From: Lumbricus rubellus
Lineage: Eukaryota; Annelida; Clitellata; Crassiclitellata; Lumbricidae
DNA: 64,000 nucleotides
Direction: 5' to 3'
Assembly: GCA_945859605.1 (NCBI GenBank)
Contig: OX243822.1
Span: 25,143,185-25,207,184, forward strand
A model generated the notes under the pieces. That model was not told the DNA's origin, did not search any database, and saw only the letters and a list, made by a program, of their open reading frames with translations. Numbering within the stretch: the stretch's first letter is position 1; the number at the start of each line of letters is the position of its first letter. Positions 23,046 to 34,779 of this stretch are shown one piece after another. The translations under genes were made by a program, and so were the position numbers.

Positions 23046-24037
23046 CAGGCCCGGATCTACAGTTTTGGGGGACTGTGCTGATCGAATGACGGGGCCCCTT
23101 ACAATTTTAACAAGCCAGGCAGACATACATGCAATAACCCGAAACATAATTTGTTATACTTTACAGCACATAAGAAGTAGATAGGACAATTGTTACGAGC
23201 TCACGACTCACGCACTGATATCATGAACGGAGTTTGGTTTCCGTTTTTTTTTTGGGGGGGGGGGGTATAAACTTGGGCTTAGGTTGGGTCAGAGACTTAG
23301 TCCAGAGCGAGCGGCGCCGAAATTTTTTTTATCCTCGGCACAAAAAAGTTGATATTAAATCTTTTTTTAGTCATGAGGTCGATATCTCATAAAACCATGC
23401 TATTTTTTCCGCCCAAAAAGTTGATGACCTTTTTTAGTCATGAGGTCGAAATCTTATAAAACCATAATATTTTCTCCGCCAAAAAATTGACAACTTTTTT
23501 TTAGTCATGAGATTGAAGCATCGGTTCGTGAAAAAATCCATTTTTTCCCGCATATATTTTTGAGTCTGGACCTTCTGGAGGAGCTAAGCCCGGAAAAGAT
23601 ACCATCTTCATGGTAAAAAATATGACTCTGGGCCTTCTTCGGGGCTTAGACCCCCTTACCCCTGATAAACTCCGCCCACCGTCCATGGTTCGGCTTCCTT
23701 ATTTTGGTGATTATCCATGTAACCCTGGGTCTTCTTCTCTATTATCATCAAAGTCCCTCGCATTTCCTCCACAAAAGGTATCAGTGACTCGTACAATTTG
23801 AGAGGGATACATCAAAGTGACGTCATCATATAGGCCTACTATGACATTATTTGGTTATATATTTTGTCATAGCTATTATTGCTAATTTGCTATGCATAGC
23901 CTAATGCATTGCACTTTGCACTGTTTCTTTTCTGAATCCCCACTTTATTTATTTTTTACTTTTACAATTTGGGGGCCCCACCGAAACTCGGGGCCCTGTG
24001 CTGCAGCACAATCAGCACCGTGGTTAATCCGGGCCTG
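23046..24037. mobile_element. Non-autonomous hAT-like element (992 bp), 8-bp TSD
   Basis: The termini are CAGGCCCGGATCTACAG and, reverse-complemented, CAGGCCCGGATTAACCACGG. ACCTAGAG is duplicated at 23038-23045 and 24038-24045. The interior has three copies of the shared GTTGATGACCTTTTTTAGTC module. It lies in a gene C intron. Confidence 0.85.
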
Positions 24038-24162
24038 ACCTAGAGTGGTCACTTGTACCATGGGTATGCTTCCTAATGAAGATTTCACTGTTCATTGAGT
24101 GACTCAGATCAGCCTATCATCATCTTCTCCAACATTACCATAATCATGACATCATCAATGAC

Positions 24163-24454
24163 CAGGGCCGGTTTAAGCAATGTGGGGGCCCTGTTCGGGA
24201 GAATTTTGTGGGGGCCCATGCTCGGGAGAATTTCTTTTTTTTAGTCATCCGGCGAAATTTTCGGGAAAATCATACCATTTCATCCGCCAAAAAAGTTGAT
24301 GACCTTTTTTTTAGTCATTGGGCGAAATTTTCCGGAAAATAGTCGTTTCGTTAAAAATTTGCTAAAATTTTTCCCCCCCATTTTGTGGGGGCCCTCTAAA
24401 GTGTGGAGGCCCCTGTTCCGCCAAACATGTGGAACATGCCTTAATCTGGCCCTG
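24163..24454. mobile_element. hAT-like MITE, 8-bp TSD
   Basis: The termini are CAGGGCCGGTTTAAGCAATG and, reverse-complemented, CAGGGCCAGATTAAGGCATG. TCAATGAC is duplicated at 24155-24162 and 24455-24462. The interior holds the shared GTTGATGACC module. A truncated relative begins at 38311 (CAGGGCCGGATTAAC). Confidence 0.85.
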
Positions 24455-24795
24455 TCAATGACCTCATCATCGTATGCATTATCATTGCCATCATAATCAC
24501 CATCATTATCAGGTCTCTGCCACTTGTCCCAATCTTCAAATCCTTTTCAAACTGCGTTTAACCAAAAGTTCAGTTAATAAAGATCAGCGTCCGGCCCTGA
24601 GCGTGCTCAATGGGTTTTCACATCATTTTCAGGTATCGGTGGTTCTTTGAAGGGGGTGCGAAAATCAATAACTATTAGAGCCCTAGCGTGGTTTACCTGC
24701 TAATGCTACGGTGCTGGGAATTAGTCAGTGACCGCGAGGTAACAATGTCATAAAAAGTCATGTGCTACAAATTTCAAAAGGAGATTTATTCTTAC

Positions 24796-24883
24796 CTCCG
24801 ATACATGACTACAACTAGTAGGCCTATGACTATTGCTAGCAGAAGGACTAGACCGATGTTCACCATGACAACGGGTAGCCACA
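24796..24883 (-). CDS. Gene C transmembrane exon
   Basis: This 88-nt exon has acceptor GTCTTACAG and donor GTAAGAA, phase 1 to phase 2, 28 codons. The core is VNIGLVLLLAIVIGLLVVVM, followed by YRR as the cytoplasmic basic stop-transfer. The 3' part (TATCGGAG/GTAAGAA) is almost identical to the gene D and E TM exons. Confidence 0.7.
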
Positions 24884-24929
24884 CTGTAAGACACACAACA
24901 TGACTAATTATTATTGTTATTATTATTAT

Positions 24930-25670
24930 TTTTCATCCGTCATCCCCCTTTGTGGTTTGTTATCAACATTTTTATCTGTAACTAAAATACTAATTGCCGC
25001 CGAAGTTTCATGAATAAATGGCTTCGAGGCTATTTTTGCAGATCAAAATATTGATCACAAACCACGAACTGGGATGACGGATGTAAATCTTCAGATCAAA
25101 ACAAGAAGCGGGATGATTTTTCTGATTTTTTAGTGCACTAAATGCGATGATTGATGCAAATTTAGTCTCCGGGGGGGGGGGGTGGTAATCTGAAACCGGG
25201 GTAATTTGAAACCTTTGCACTGGTGTAAAGGTTTCAAATTACCCCCTCCTAAATATTACACCCCCGGTAACTTGAAACCGGTTTCAGATTACAACCCGGA
25301 AACTAGATTTGCACCAATCATCGCATTTATTGCAGGAAAAATCAGAAAAATGATCCCGTTTCTTGTTTTGGTCTGAAAATTTTTATCCGTCATCCCACTT
25401 CGTGGTTTGTTATCAATATTTTAATCGGAAAAAAATTATTGCCTCGAAGCCATTTCTCCATGTAACTTCAGCGGCGTTTTAGTATTTTAGTCACAGATGA
25501 AAATATTGATCACAAACCACGAAGTGGGATGACGGATGAAAATCTTCATTCCCAAACAAGAAGAGGGATCATTTTTCTGATATTTTTAGTGCAATAAATG
25601 CAATGATTGATGCAAATTACAGTTTTCAGGGGGGTAATATTTAGGAGGGGTAATTTGAAACCTTTACACC
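24930..25670. repeat. Complex palindromic repeat (two nested hairpins)
   Basis: CATCCGTCATCCC-----TGTGGTTTGTTATCAA recurs with its reverse complement (TTGATCACAAACCACGAA----GGGATGACGGATG) at 24938/25050 and again at 25385/25500. The whole left half is repeated, inverted, in the right half around a centre near 25220 (AACCTTTGCACTGGTGTAAAGGTT). It looks like a palindromic MITE or an inverted duplication. No TSD was identified. Confidence 0.65.
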
Positions 25671-25671
25671 G

Positions 25672-25728
25672 GCGCCAAAACGGCGGCGCCAAAATGGTGG
25701 CTCCAAAACGGCGGCGCCCAAACGTCAC
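25672..25728. mobile_element. Single foldback arm related to element 1
   Basis: It carries GGCGCCAAAACGGCGGCGCC units ending GGCGCCCAAACGTCACG, identical at its tip to the right end of the foldback element at 18783-19369. No left arm was found, so it is probably a truncated or rearranged copy attached to the palindrome at 24930-25670. Confidence 0.6.
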
Positions 25729-26036
25729 GTCGGCCTACCATTCAAATATGCAGGAGCAGCACCTAGGAAGCACTGCCTCATCAAAGCCGAGACCCGGTAT
25801 AAATTCCAACAATCTCTAAAGCAATGGTCGAAGTGCAAACTAACCAGTGGCGTTCCTATTATACAAGCCCTTTGAAAAAAGAGACGTTTTATGACAACGA
25901 GTAAAGATATTCTTCTTGTTTACTTGCGTAGGCTACATATACATAGATATACATAGATAATGCATGCATGGTCACATGCATAAACAGAGTTTCACTTGCG
26001 ATGTTCTTCTGGCAATGGAGAGCAAAGCGAGTCAGG

Positions 26037-26295
26037 CAGAGGCGGATACAGAAACTTTGGACGGGGTGGGTGGGGAAAAAGTTCTTGGTGAAATTTTTTT
26101 TCGTATCCCCCCAAAATGTTTATGACCTTTTATTTCTTTTAGTCATCTGGTCGAAATTTCGGGAAAAGTATACCATCTTGTCCGCCAAAACGTTTAGTCA
26201 TCCAGTCCAAATGTCCTCATTATACATTGTTCGAAAGCTTGTTGAAACCAAATTGGGGGCACGATACATGGGCAGTTCAAAATGGGGGGCCCTTG
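26037..26295. mobile_element. hAT-like MITE, 8-bp TSD
   Basis: It begins CAGAGGCGGATACAG. GAGTCAGG is duplicated at 26029-26036 and 26296-26303. The right terminus (reverse complement CAAGGGCCCCCC) matches the left one poorly, so the element may be internally rearranged. It contains the shared TTATGACCTTTT module. Confidence 0.6.
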
Positions 26296-26394
26296 GAGTC
26301 AGGGACTGAACCCATCTTGACAGACATCAAGTGCCAGTGTTCTGCTGGCGCCATTCTTGTGTGTTATTTAGTATTTCTTTTCTGAGCACACAAA

Positions 26395-26520
26395 AACACA
26401 CACATACGCACAGTCACACACACACACACACACATACACACATACACACACACACACACAGTCACACACACACACACACATATACATATATATATACATA
26501 TATATATACATTTATACTTT
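26395..26520. repeat. (CA)n/(TA)n microsatellite
   Basis: A CA-rich dinucleotide tract with interruptions grading into ATATAC repeats. It lies just downstream (minus strand) of the gene C stalk exon donor. The His/Thr-alternating ORF is an artefact. Confidence 0.9.
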
Positions 26521-26533
26521 TATACATGCATAC

Positions 26534-26605
26534 CTGAATTAACTTGGTCCATCAGGCCGTCCTCTGTTTCATCTACGAACATAATAATGCCATCTTCAGT
26601 TATCA
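26534..26605 (-). CDS. Gene C stalk exon (boundaries tentative)
   Basis: The donor GTATGC follows ...VNS with phase 1. Open acidic sequence ITEDGIIMFVDETEDGLMDQ then VNS precedes it, similar in position and acidity to stalk exons of B, D and E. Two acceptors give phase 1: GACAG at 26606 (72-nt exon, the same length as gene E's) and GAAG at 26594 (60 nt). Neither has a strong pyrimidine tract. Confidence 0.4.
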
Positions 26606-27177
26606 CTGTCGCACGTGCTACTAGACCTCCTGGGTATCATGGACTACGATGACATTAAACATTGCAGACAGTTGAGAAGAAAAGCCTCGAGTTGTTTTAG
26701 ACGTTATCACGAATTGCCGATAAATAATTATTGTTTATCGGACCCGCACTGGATGGGCCCGCATTGTAAGCCTAGTCACTAGTGACAACCGATAGTAGGC
26801 TATGCTGTGAAGCCACTGAGACCCAGCATTGTTGACTGTTTTCAGCTGATTTATTTGACACCAAAGAAGTATTCACATTGACACATACGAACAGACGTCA
26901 ATTCCTTTGTGCAAATTTAGAGTTGTAATATAATAATAATATAATTATTATCTACACTTATTCCTAATTCAACGACTTCAACATGACTTCTTATTTGGAA
27001 AGTCAATAATCCTCCATAAAATTAATACTCAGCCGATTTTGCCAATTTTTTCCACTATACTCAGTGTTACATCTCTTAGAATGCATACACCATTACACCA
27101 TGCATCTAGTAAGCTTATGTTTTATCAACACGTCCGCTGCTACCAGAGAGTATTCTAATAGCAGGTCTGATTCATTG

Positions 27178-27305
27178 TGGGGCGCGGTGGTGCAGTGGGT
27201 ATGTTGGTCGCCTTGCAGCCGGAGGGTTGTATGTTCGAATCCACCTCAAGCCGCGTAGTAGGGACCTTGGGAAAGGCGACAGGATTTAAATCTGGACTGT
27301 GCGGA
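27178..27305 (+). mobile_element. tRNA-type SINE
   Basis: The head GGGGCGCGGTGGTGCAGTGG resembles an A box, and GTTCGAATCC about 45 nt later is a near-perfect B box. The following GGGACCTTGGGAAAGGC matches the post-tRNA part of the SINE at 8690. It is not a functional tRNA gene: the anticodon-arm region does not fold cleanly and no terminator follows. The 3' end is not defined. Confidence 0.6.
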
Positions 27306-27863
27306 GGTCATAATGTGGGAGAAATGAAGCATGATGTGTCTCTTGATAGCATTTCGATGGTTTCCCTGGCTCTGTTGGCTGGCACGGTTCTGTTTAAAAA
27401 GAAAATAGATTTATGGGGCTATGGATTTCTGATAACAGGTATAAGATGTTGTGACAGCAGAACGTTCCGTTAACTTTTACTCTAGGATCACTGAAGACCA
27501 AATGAGAACGACCAAGCGTCAAAACCGCAACGGACACCATTAGGGACTTGCTGAAAACTTAAATTTCGGCAGATGAAGTTGATAGATTCATATCTTTCTA
27601 TCCCTTAAAATTTATGACATGACAAGGTGGAATCAAATTGTTCGTTCAATTCTCTTTATATTGGAAAAATTTTTAGTATGATAAATAATCAGTCATTAGA
27701 GATATTTGAAAAACAGTTTGGCTTAGGCTACTTTTTATTGAACCACGGTGTACACTAAGTTATATCAAAATTAGAATCAAATTAGTTTAATATGAAACTC
27801 TGGCCTACTTAAGAATCCAACATAGAACATTATTAAATCAGCTGAAAATAATTAGAAACTTAC

Positions 27864-28166
27864 TTTGTGTTGCTTTCATGCAATTGTATGTGACGCGTTC
27901 AAAGTCATTGTTTGCTGGCAAGTTCCAAAAGCCACAAGAAATCTTTTCCTTGAGAACGTCAACGCTGCAACTTTGTTTATCATCACATCTACGATGGACA
28001 TCCGTTTCGTGGTTTGCATTCGCAGCATGAGTACAGTCGTTATCTTTGATGCAGCACGATGACCCTTGACAATAAGTATCTCCAAGAACTATGCTTGTTA
28101 TCTGGATGACCTTTGTCTTTGGACATCTTAAACTGAGCTGAGATCCAACGCAGCCCTGGGAAATTT
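27864..28166 (-). CDS. Gene C SUEL-type (rhamnose-binding) lectin exon
   Basis: This 303-nt phase 1-1 exon has acceptor TTATTACAG and donor GTAAGTTT and encodes exactly 100 complete codons. Hallmarks of the SUEL/Gal_Lectin fold seen here are an N-terminal QGCVGSQLSLRCP strand, the VIQITSIVLGDT segment, the central HRRC followed by DDKQSCSVDVLKEKISCG, and the terminal NDFERVTYNC. It has ten cysteines, two more than the usual eight. SUEL domains bind rhamnose or galactose, often on microbial surfaces or in egg recognition. The ligand here is unknown. It matches the gene E exon in length, phase and cysteine order. Confidence 0.75.
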
Positions 28167-28202
28167 CTGTAATAAAATAAAACACAAAATACTATGCTTA
28201 TA

Positions 28203-28306
28203 AGTATCTCCAAGGACTACAGCTGTTATCTGGATGACCTTCGTCCCGTCACAATTAGCCTAAGTTAGACTCAATTGAGACCAAACACAACCCTGAGCTC
28301 TGCTCG
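28203..28306 (-). pseudogene. Decayed second SUEL lectin exon of gene C
   Basis: About 100 nt align with the 5' third of the functional lectin exon next to it. The minus strand reads AQGCVWSQLSLT, a stop, then CDGTKVIQITAVVLGDTY. The copy ends where the alignment to the live exon breaks off. An in-frame TAG and the missing C-terminal two thirds make it non-functional. It indicates that gene C once had, or gained by tandem duplication, a second lectin module. Confidence 0.65.
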
Positions 28307-28439
28307 CTGCACAAGGTAGAACATAAAACTACATAATGCAATTATTACTAAGCTGGAACCATAGTTTTGATGATACTCGTGACTAGAATGAAATTTAAAC
28401 GAGTGATGATGCTTTTATGATGCTACTGTGAGTTGTAAT

Positions 28440-28760
28440 AATGGCGATGATTAGGTCTATCACGATGATGATGATGAAATTGATGATGCGATGTTTGAAA
28501 TTTTTAACGAAGTCTATGAATCGTCCGAGTGGATGCAAAAGAGAGTCAGAAATGGACCGTGGTTCCACTAGACAATAGTCATGATGATTATGAGGATAGT
28601 GATGATAGTGAAGATGATAATGGCGATGATGATGGAGATTGTAAGGATGAGAGTGATGATGATTGTGAGGATGAAGATAATGATCATGATGACGACGACG
28701 ACGACAACGACAACGACGATGAAGAAACTTATTACGATGATGTTCTTTATCATAATCATG
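28440..28760. repeat. GAT/GAC-rich low-complexity tract
   Basis: An imperfect (GATGAT/GACGAC)n tract in the intron after the gene C signal-peptide exon. The Asp-rich 95-codon ORF overlapping it has no domain and is treated as repeat translation. Confidence 0.75.
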
Positions 28761-28937
28761 GCAGATCTGCCGCTGGTAAAGATAATGTTCTGATTTGCAT
28801 CTATAAATTCATATAGCGAAGGTTTTGTTGAGAATTGAAGAGAATCGAGGTCACATATAGAAAAAGTGTCTAAAACATACCCTAGTCAACATGTAGGCTA
28901 CCTACTGATTTTTGTAGTGCATTTTCTTAAAACGTAC

Positions 28938-29031
28938 CACTTAGGCCTACTACTTTTCCTCGGTAGCAGACAACAATGGCGACCACCTGTAAGACTGACC
29001 AGTAGCGACATCTGATGAGTAATCTCATCAT
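28938..29031 (-). CDS. Gene C signal-peptide exon
   Basis: The ATG at 29031 opens 31 codons plus one base to a phase-1 donor GTACGT. The protein begins MMRLLIR, followed by CRYWSVLQVVAIVVCYRG and KVVGLSG. The core differs from the gene A core at only a few positions. A second ATG is adjacent. The split codon G|AA joins to the lectin exon as Glu. Confidence 0.7.
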
Positions 29032-30932
29032 TTCTGAAAACAGATAGCAACAGTACTCTCAACACATGTAGGCTACATGTATTGTATAGGCGGATAGTGC
29101 AGATAGTGAATTTTCAGTTAATACCCTTTCGATATTTTCAATTTCAAATCAGCTAAAGACTCGTAGAGTCATTCAGCGTAAAAATCAGTTTAATAATTAG
29201 GCCTATATTTCACCAATAACCCAATTTCAAACAGTAGGCCTATCATTTCGTCACGTTAGTTAGGTTTGTTCAATATTTCCACTGTTTTATCTAGGCCTAT
29301 TCTGTCGTCAATCCAGCCAAGTTCAAAGTTGATTCCAAAGTTGTGCTAGATTTAAACCCACTTTTGAGTCATAAATTAATTGACACAATACTTATCAGAT
29401 TCAGAAAGCAATTAGTCTTGCATAAAATTATCAGCTAACTTTCTCTGCAACTTTGAGTAAAGTTGGCCTACTGAACTCTGCACTTATTAGATCAAAGATC
29501 AAAGGTTTCGATCGACTTTTCAGTTAAATTCTACAAATTCTGTGAAAGAATTAGCCTATAGAGTTTGCATTCTGAACAATAAGGTTATAACTTTGAATGT
29601 AAGCTATTGTATTAATGCTTTAAACAAAGTTTAAAAGTATCAACTGCTACAATGTATGAGTGATTCAGAATCGAAAGGCATCCTTCATTTCTTCATGTCT
29701 TTGTGTCTTCCTCATTTCTATACGCAGGTTCTCTCTTATACCCATTTATTTGTTTTATTTCTCCATTTCTATAGCGCTCTTTCGAGCTCACTGCTCAGAG
29801 GCGCTCCCGGCTAGCCTACAGCGTGGACACTGCGTATGAGTTTCAAGCCGAAGCGCACGAGCACTTGCAAGTGAAGGACGCTCAGGGCCCTTACGTGGCG
29901 ACTTGAGGTTGAATCAAAACAGGAACCCTCAGGCTCCAAGGCACTGAACACCACCCGGTGACCACCTCGCCACACTATACGATGAATACTCCAACCTCAC
30001 AATGCGCTCTACAGTTCAGTGTTCTGTTATTATGTAGGCCCTAACTCGCATCCAGGAAGTTATCAAAACTGACCTTAAAAGTACCGCAGTAAGAACTTTA
30101 CACAAATTCATTATTTCTATGCGAATTTTCCATCATGTACATGTATAATTGTAACAACGATTCGAAGAATGCATAAGATAATAAATTAATGTAAATAATA
30201 AAATTAAGTTTGAAGTTAGCTACTGTTTAAATCCAGGAAAGAATGTAGGCTAATCACATTAATAGTCGCATGCATAAACATTTGGCGGATTGCGTAATAT
30301 ATAATTATAGGGTCTATTATAGGCCAATTTGCATAATAACAGGATTCTGATATAGGCTATACTTAGGTAGGTATATTATATGACAGCCTTATAGTTATTA
30401 ATAGGCCTACTGTAACATAATCCTAGTGCGCATATAATTATAGACTACAGCATAACCGTTATCCAATGGACATGAGTCACATGACATTGTGAGAGGCGGA
30501 TGATTCTGAACTGTATAATATACTGCATAGGCCTATCCTGCCTAGTGTCTACAAAAAAAATTTATTATATCTGCATAATTATGAATTATTAATCATGCTA
30601 CACAAGGACTTCTGCCTAAAAGTGAAACCACACAACAGCACTTACATGTATATACGGTAATAATAATAATAACAATGACGATTTCTATGGGGCCGTAACA
30701 CAGCTTACAAGGGCGCCTCATGTTAGGGATCTGTTCTGTTTTACGCATGATTTGAGTCAAATCTAATTATTCCTATTATAGCGCTGCCTTATAGCGCTGC
30801 CATTATGCAGATACATTCAAACAACTCTGAATTCATCCGTCGTTCAGACTCCCAACCATCGGATTTTCGGTCCTATAAATGGATCCAACGCAGGTTTTTG
30901 CATGCATAGGCCTAGTGGTTTTCTTAATTGCA
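29032..30932. other. 5' flank of gene C; dispersed repeats only
   Basis: There is no exon here. A dispersed repeat at about 29760-29990 is related to 17560-17720. A short AATGACGATTTCTATGGGGC segment at about 30674 is related to ATAGCGCC-type tails. Several TAGGCCTA palindromes occur. Confidence 0.35.
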
Positions 30933-30940
30933 CTTCATGC

Positions 30941-32256
30941 CAGTGATGTAGTCGAGTCCACCTGGGCCGAGTCCGAGTCCGAGTCCGAGTCCTGCTAAGC
31001 CGAGTCCGAGTCGAGTCCGAGTCCAAAGGAGTTCGAGTCCGAGTCCGAGTCACTAAGGATCGAGTCCGAGTCCGAGTCCGAGTCCAGTGACATCAAGATC
31101 CACTGAAACACTCAACTTAATGACATAAAAAATATCAACACTAATTATGCTAATGGAATTTTTAGTGTAATTTATCAGAATTGAACTTTAAAAATACTGA
31201 ATTAGATAACCTTTTTTGATAATCTGGCGCAATGAAATGGATACAAAAAAATTAATATCCTTCCACTGACAAAACACAATTAAGTTCAACAGCGCATCTT
31301 GTGAAGTCTCTTATGTTGAGATTTGGGGCCAAAAACTGCCACCCATCAGCAATGCCTCTAAGCCTAGATTTTCTACTCTAGTAAATGTTCGGAATCTGTG
31401 GTTTTGGGAAATGGCGTCTATTCACTCATTCACTGTGATAATTTCAGCTACTCCAATACCCCAACACAGACCAACTAAGTGCTACGACCTTGCCTGCACG
31501 TTGCAATCCTCCAATTATGTAAAAGCCTATCTGATCTATTAATGGAGATGTAGGCCTAAACCTCTGTGCCCGATTCCAAGAAGAGAGAAGTTCTAATAGC
31601 CACCAGCCACAAGTAGCCAATAGACACGTCCAACCTCCTATCCTCATTTGTCTTACCATAAACGTTTCGATAGACTAGAAGTCTATGTTCGATCAGATCA
31701 GCATAATAAATGCCAAGTCAATTGAGGTGTCAAAATATCAAACTCGATATAGACCCTTTGCATGCCATGGATGCCTGGTTTTGTTTGTGCAAGCCTATTA
31801 TAGGTAAGCTTATTATAGGCTCATGTTCAAATATTTCAACTAGCCCCTGCCGTAACCCAACACCGACTATACATCAAATAAACCTGTAATTACCTTCCCT
31901 CGCCTATATTCAGCGATGCCCAGCCATCCGTGACATAATTTCAATGTCAGGTTGTTTCATTACGAACTTAAACCCGCAGGCTACAAGGGTTCCTTTGTTT
32001 GAGTTGAGTCACTTGATTGATCAAGAAAGCAGACGAAATGTCTTAATTGGTTGTGGCAATACAAAATGACCTGCTCCATGGGGAGAATTCGTGACTCGGA
32101 AACCGAGTCACCGAGTCAAATTTCGAGTCCAGGGCTTCGAGTCCGAGTCCGAGTCCGAGTCCTGACAGCCCGAGTCCGAGTCCGAGTCCGAGTCCGCAGA
32201 AAATCGGTCTCGAGTCGGACTCGAGTCTTTTGCCGGACTCGAGTCCTACATCACTG
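30941..32256. mobile_element. hAT-like element with GAGTCC hexamer arrays, 8-bp TSD
   Basis: The ends are CAGTGATGTAGTCGAGTCC and, reverse-complemented, CAGTGATGTAGGACTCGAGT. CTTCATGC is duplicated at 30933-30940 and 32257-32264. Next to each terminus lies an array of CGAGTC hexamers (30953-31085 and 32090-32235), both in the same orientation. The 1-kb centre has no recognisable transposase. The Arg-Thr and Arg-Val repeat ORFs come from the arrays. Confidence 0.85.
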
Positions 32257-32264
32257 CTTCATGC

Positions 32265-33580
32265 AGAACATGTAAGCGTACGTAGAGAGACGTGGTCGTA
32301 ATTGGAACTATGCTCACCGAGGCGCTCTGCCGACTGCAACAACCGCTCCAGGAATCCCAACCACCCCGCAGGTATAGACCAATATATTCAGCGAACTGCA
32401 GTAGTCAATTCGAGTGATAGCAAAGGAATGAACAAATGGACATCCTAAGTATCCCTGGTATACCTCTGAACTATACACTATCGGCAACAGTACTAGCATG
32501 CTCACTGCCTACTAACTAGGCATGGCATCGCATGATCGCAATACCCCATACGAGCCATGTAGCGTCTCTTAGGATGGCTTGAGCCTTAGATGTATTTGTA
32601 AAGAAAAGTCCAAGATAGACCGGAGTACCAAGATTGCTATAATACAAACGCAGATCAACAGTGTTCAACATTGATTCCAATATTACGGACAGAAGCAGAG
32701 AATTGCACATTTTGAAACCTAAGACGAAGAGAATTATCAGCATCAATCTTGGTAAGCTGGACACGATTACATAACCGGATGTCCTGAGACCTCTCTTTGT
32801 TCAGACGAAGACGATTAGACCATAAGAAACTGGCCTAGTCCACGAATGCCAGTTTCACGTCCATAGAGTTTTATGAAGAAATCCTTGGCTTTCAATACTT
32901 AGCATAACAATAACAGCCGGCCTCTGGCTGCAGATCCCTGACAAGTTGAACCAATTGCCATTGCTGTCGTTTATATTTAGAACGTAAATCGAAAGTCGTA
33001 GTTTGAGAGGAGGAATCAAGTTAATGCAGTTAATCTCAGTGAAAACAGCTGCAGTCATCGTGATCCAATCACTGTAGGCTACTAGGGTACCTAGCTATAT
33101 AATATAGACAAAGCCAAACTTTTTCATTGGATCCCGCAAGCATGGGATTGCGATAATATCTGCTTTCAACTTCAGCACAACATTATATCCCAGTCCGACA
33201 TTTAGATTTTAACATGCCTTCGAAACTCAACTCGACGCCCTTGTTAATAGAGGATTTGAATTGATATTGATATTGCGCCCGTTTTTTCAACTGGTCTTCC
33301 TGACATTATAGGAGCTTTATGCTTGGGCTAAGCTATATGTTGCATATTGAGTTTATGCACATTATTTATAGAAGAGGACATTAAACTAAATATGGAACAC
33401 TGTTAAATATCAATTTAGTCCACACGTTCTGTTTTTTTCTCTTAATCTCTCTGGCTTCCGCAAAGTTCCTCTTGGCCCTCGCATGTGGAACCTATGCACT
33501 GCCGACAGAGCGGTCAGGTCTGAGCAAACTGAGTGTGACCAGGCCGACCGAGAGGAAGCAAACGCCCATGAGTCTGGTGA
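32265..33580. other. Intergenic, nothing recognised
   Basis: Several 60-85-codon ORFs on the minus strand lack domains, start context and homology to other parts of the window. I see no supported feature. Confidence 0.3.
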
Positions 33581-33588
33581 CTTTTAGG

Positions 33589-33787
33589 CATAGGCGTGCG
33601 GGAGATTTCAGCAGTGGGGGGGGGGGGCAAGATTGAACTTCTGCCCGAAAAATATATCCGGCAAAAAAGTTGACGATCTTTTTTTAGTCGTTCGGGAGTC
33701 GGGACTGTGTTTGCCCGAAAAACCAGACTTGCCCGAAAGTTGGGGGTATTTGACCCCCCCTCTGGACCCACGCCTCGTACGCCTATG
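33589..33787. mobile_element. hAT-like MITE, imperfect 8-bp TSD
   Basis: The termini are CATAGGCGTGCGGGAG and, reverse-complemented, CATAGGCGTACGAGGCG. Flanks are CTTTTAGG and CTTTTATG (7 of 8 identical). It is related to 11149-11517. It contains the shared GTTGACGATCTTTTTTTAGTC-type module. Confidence 0.7.
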
Positions 33788-34705
33788 CTTTTATGTGCCT
33801 GGAGGGGGTACGGGCTACGATATTTTTCATATGTTGATTGCGAGCCGCAGGCCCAGCCTAAAACCATTTATGTGACTTAGCCATAGAACTAGGCCTATAC
33901 AAAAAGTTTATGATTTATGCCGTTATAAATAATAGCCTCATATTACTGTCACATCACAACGACTGTTTAAATTTCAAACAACAGTTACTGTCCATTACCT
34001 AACTTCTCAGTTTTTTTGCCAAAGAACACGCTCATTTCCATATCAGAATGCTCTGTGCTAAATAATTAAGCTTATGCGTTGTCCGATTTCAATCATAAAG
34101 TAAACAAATCTGTGGGAATACTGACAGAGCGGACTACGATTTTGACGAATGTTCCGGATAGAGATCAGATTCTGGATTAAAACACGAGTGCTAACTATCC
34201 GAAAGCAACTGTTTTCTATCAAACCAACCAGTCAATCGATTAATTGCATGCATGACGAGTAGCCTACCTATCGCCAGTTCGATAAGGACGTAGTTAATAA
34301 AAGGAGGCATACATGTATCACCTATGGACAATTGACGGGTGTTTATTCCCGCAAATTTAGAGCAAAGCTTTATTTAGGTAAAGACTGGCGCATTACACCA
34401 CTAAATAACCAGATCACATACAATCTGGATCTAGATTAGCCTAAGTGTCTTTGCTGGACACGGAAGTTTTAAAGCATCCTAACAAGCCAGTAGCAGTGTA
34501 ACCTTGAACAAGAACAATCAACAAAATAGCCTGACACAGTCTCAGACCAACTCCTCCTCAGGATTTCTCAAGATAGCCTGAGGCTCTGAGCCTGTCCCAA
34601 GCCAGAATAAAGGAGAAGGGTTCCGCGGTGAGCTTGCAACCCACTCGGGTAAAAATAAGCCTACAATTATACGCAAAGAAACAACGCAACCCATTCACTC
34701 ATCAA

Positions 34706-34779
34706 TAACTGACGATGGACAGGAGGAGTGGAGAAAGTGCGTCGTTACCCGATGTGCAGACCTGCACACGAAGGACTAG
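34706..34779 (+). pseudogene. LINE ORF2 C-terminal remnant
   Basis: The frame ITDDGQEEWRKCVVTRCADL followed by HTKD and a stop has the same ending pattern as 22759-22829. Nothing upstream is recognisable. The remainder of 33788-35010 shows no other feature except a short match near 34126 to the sequence just downstream of the gene E tail. Confidence 0.4.

Noticed and set aside
27178..27260. Possible tRNA gene
   Set aside because: A and B boxes are present, but the cloverleaf is poor, there is no terminator, and the downstream part matches another SINE. It is called a SINE instead.
28529..28816. Acidic 95-codon ORF
   Set aside because: It is an imperfect GAT/GAC repeat in an intron of gene C, with no domain or splice support.
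30844..32275. Arg-Thr and Arg-Val repeat ORFs
   Set aside because: They are translations of the GAGTCC hexamer arrays in a hAT-like element.
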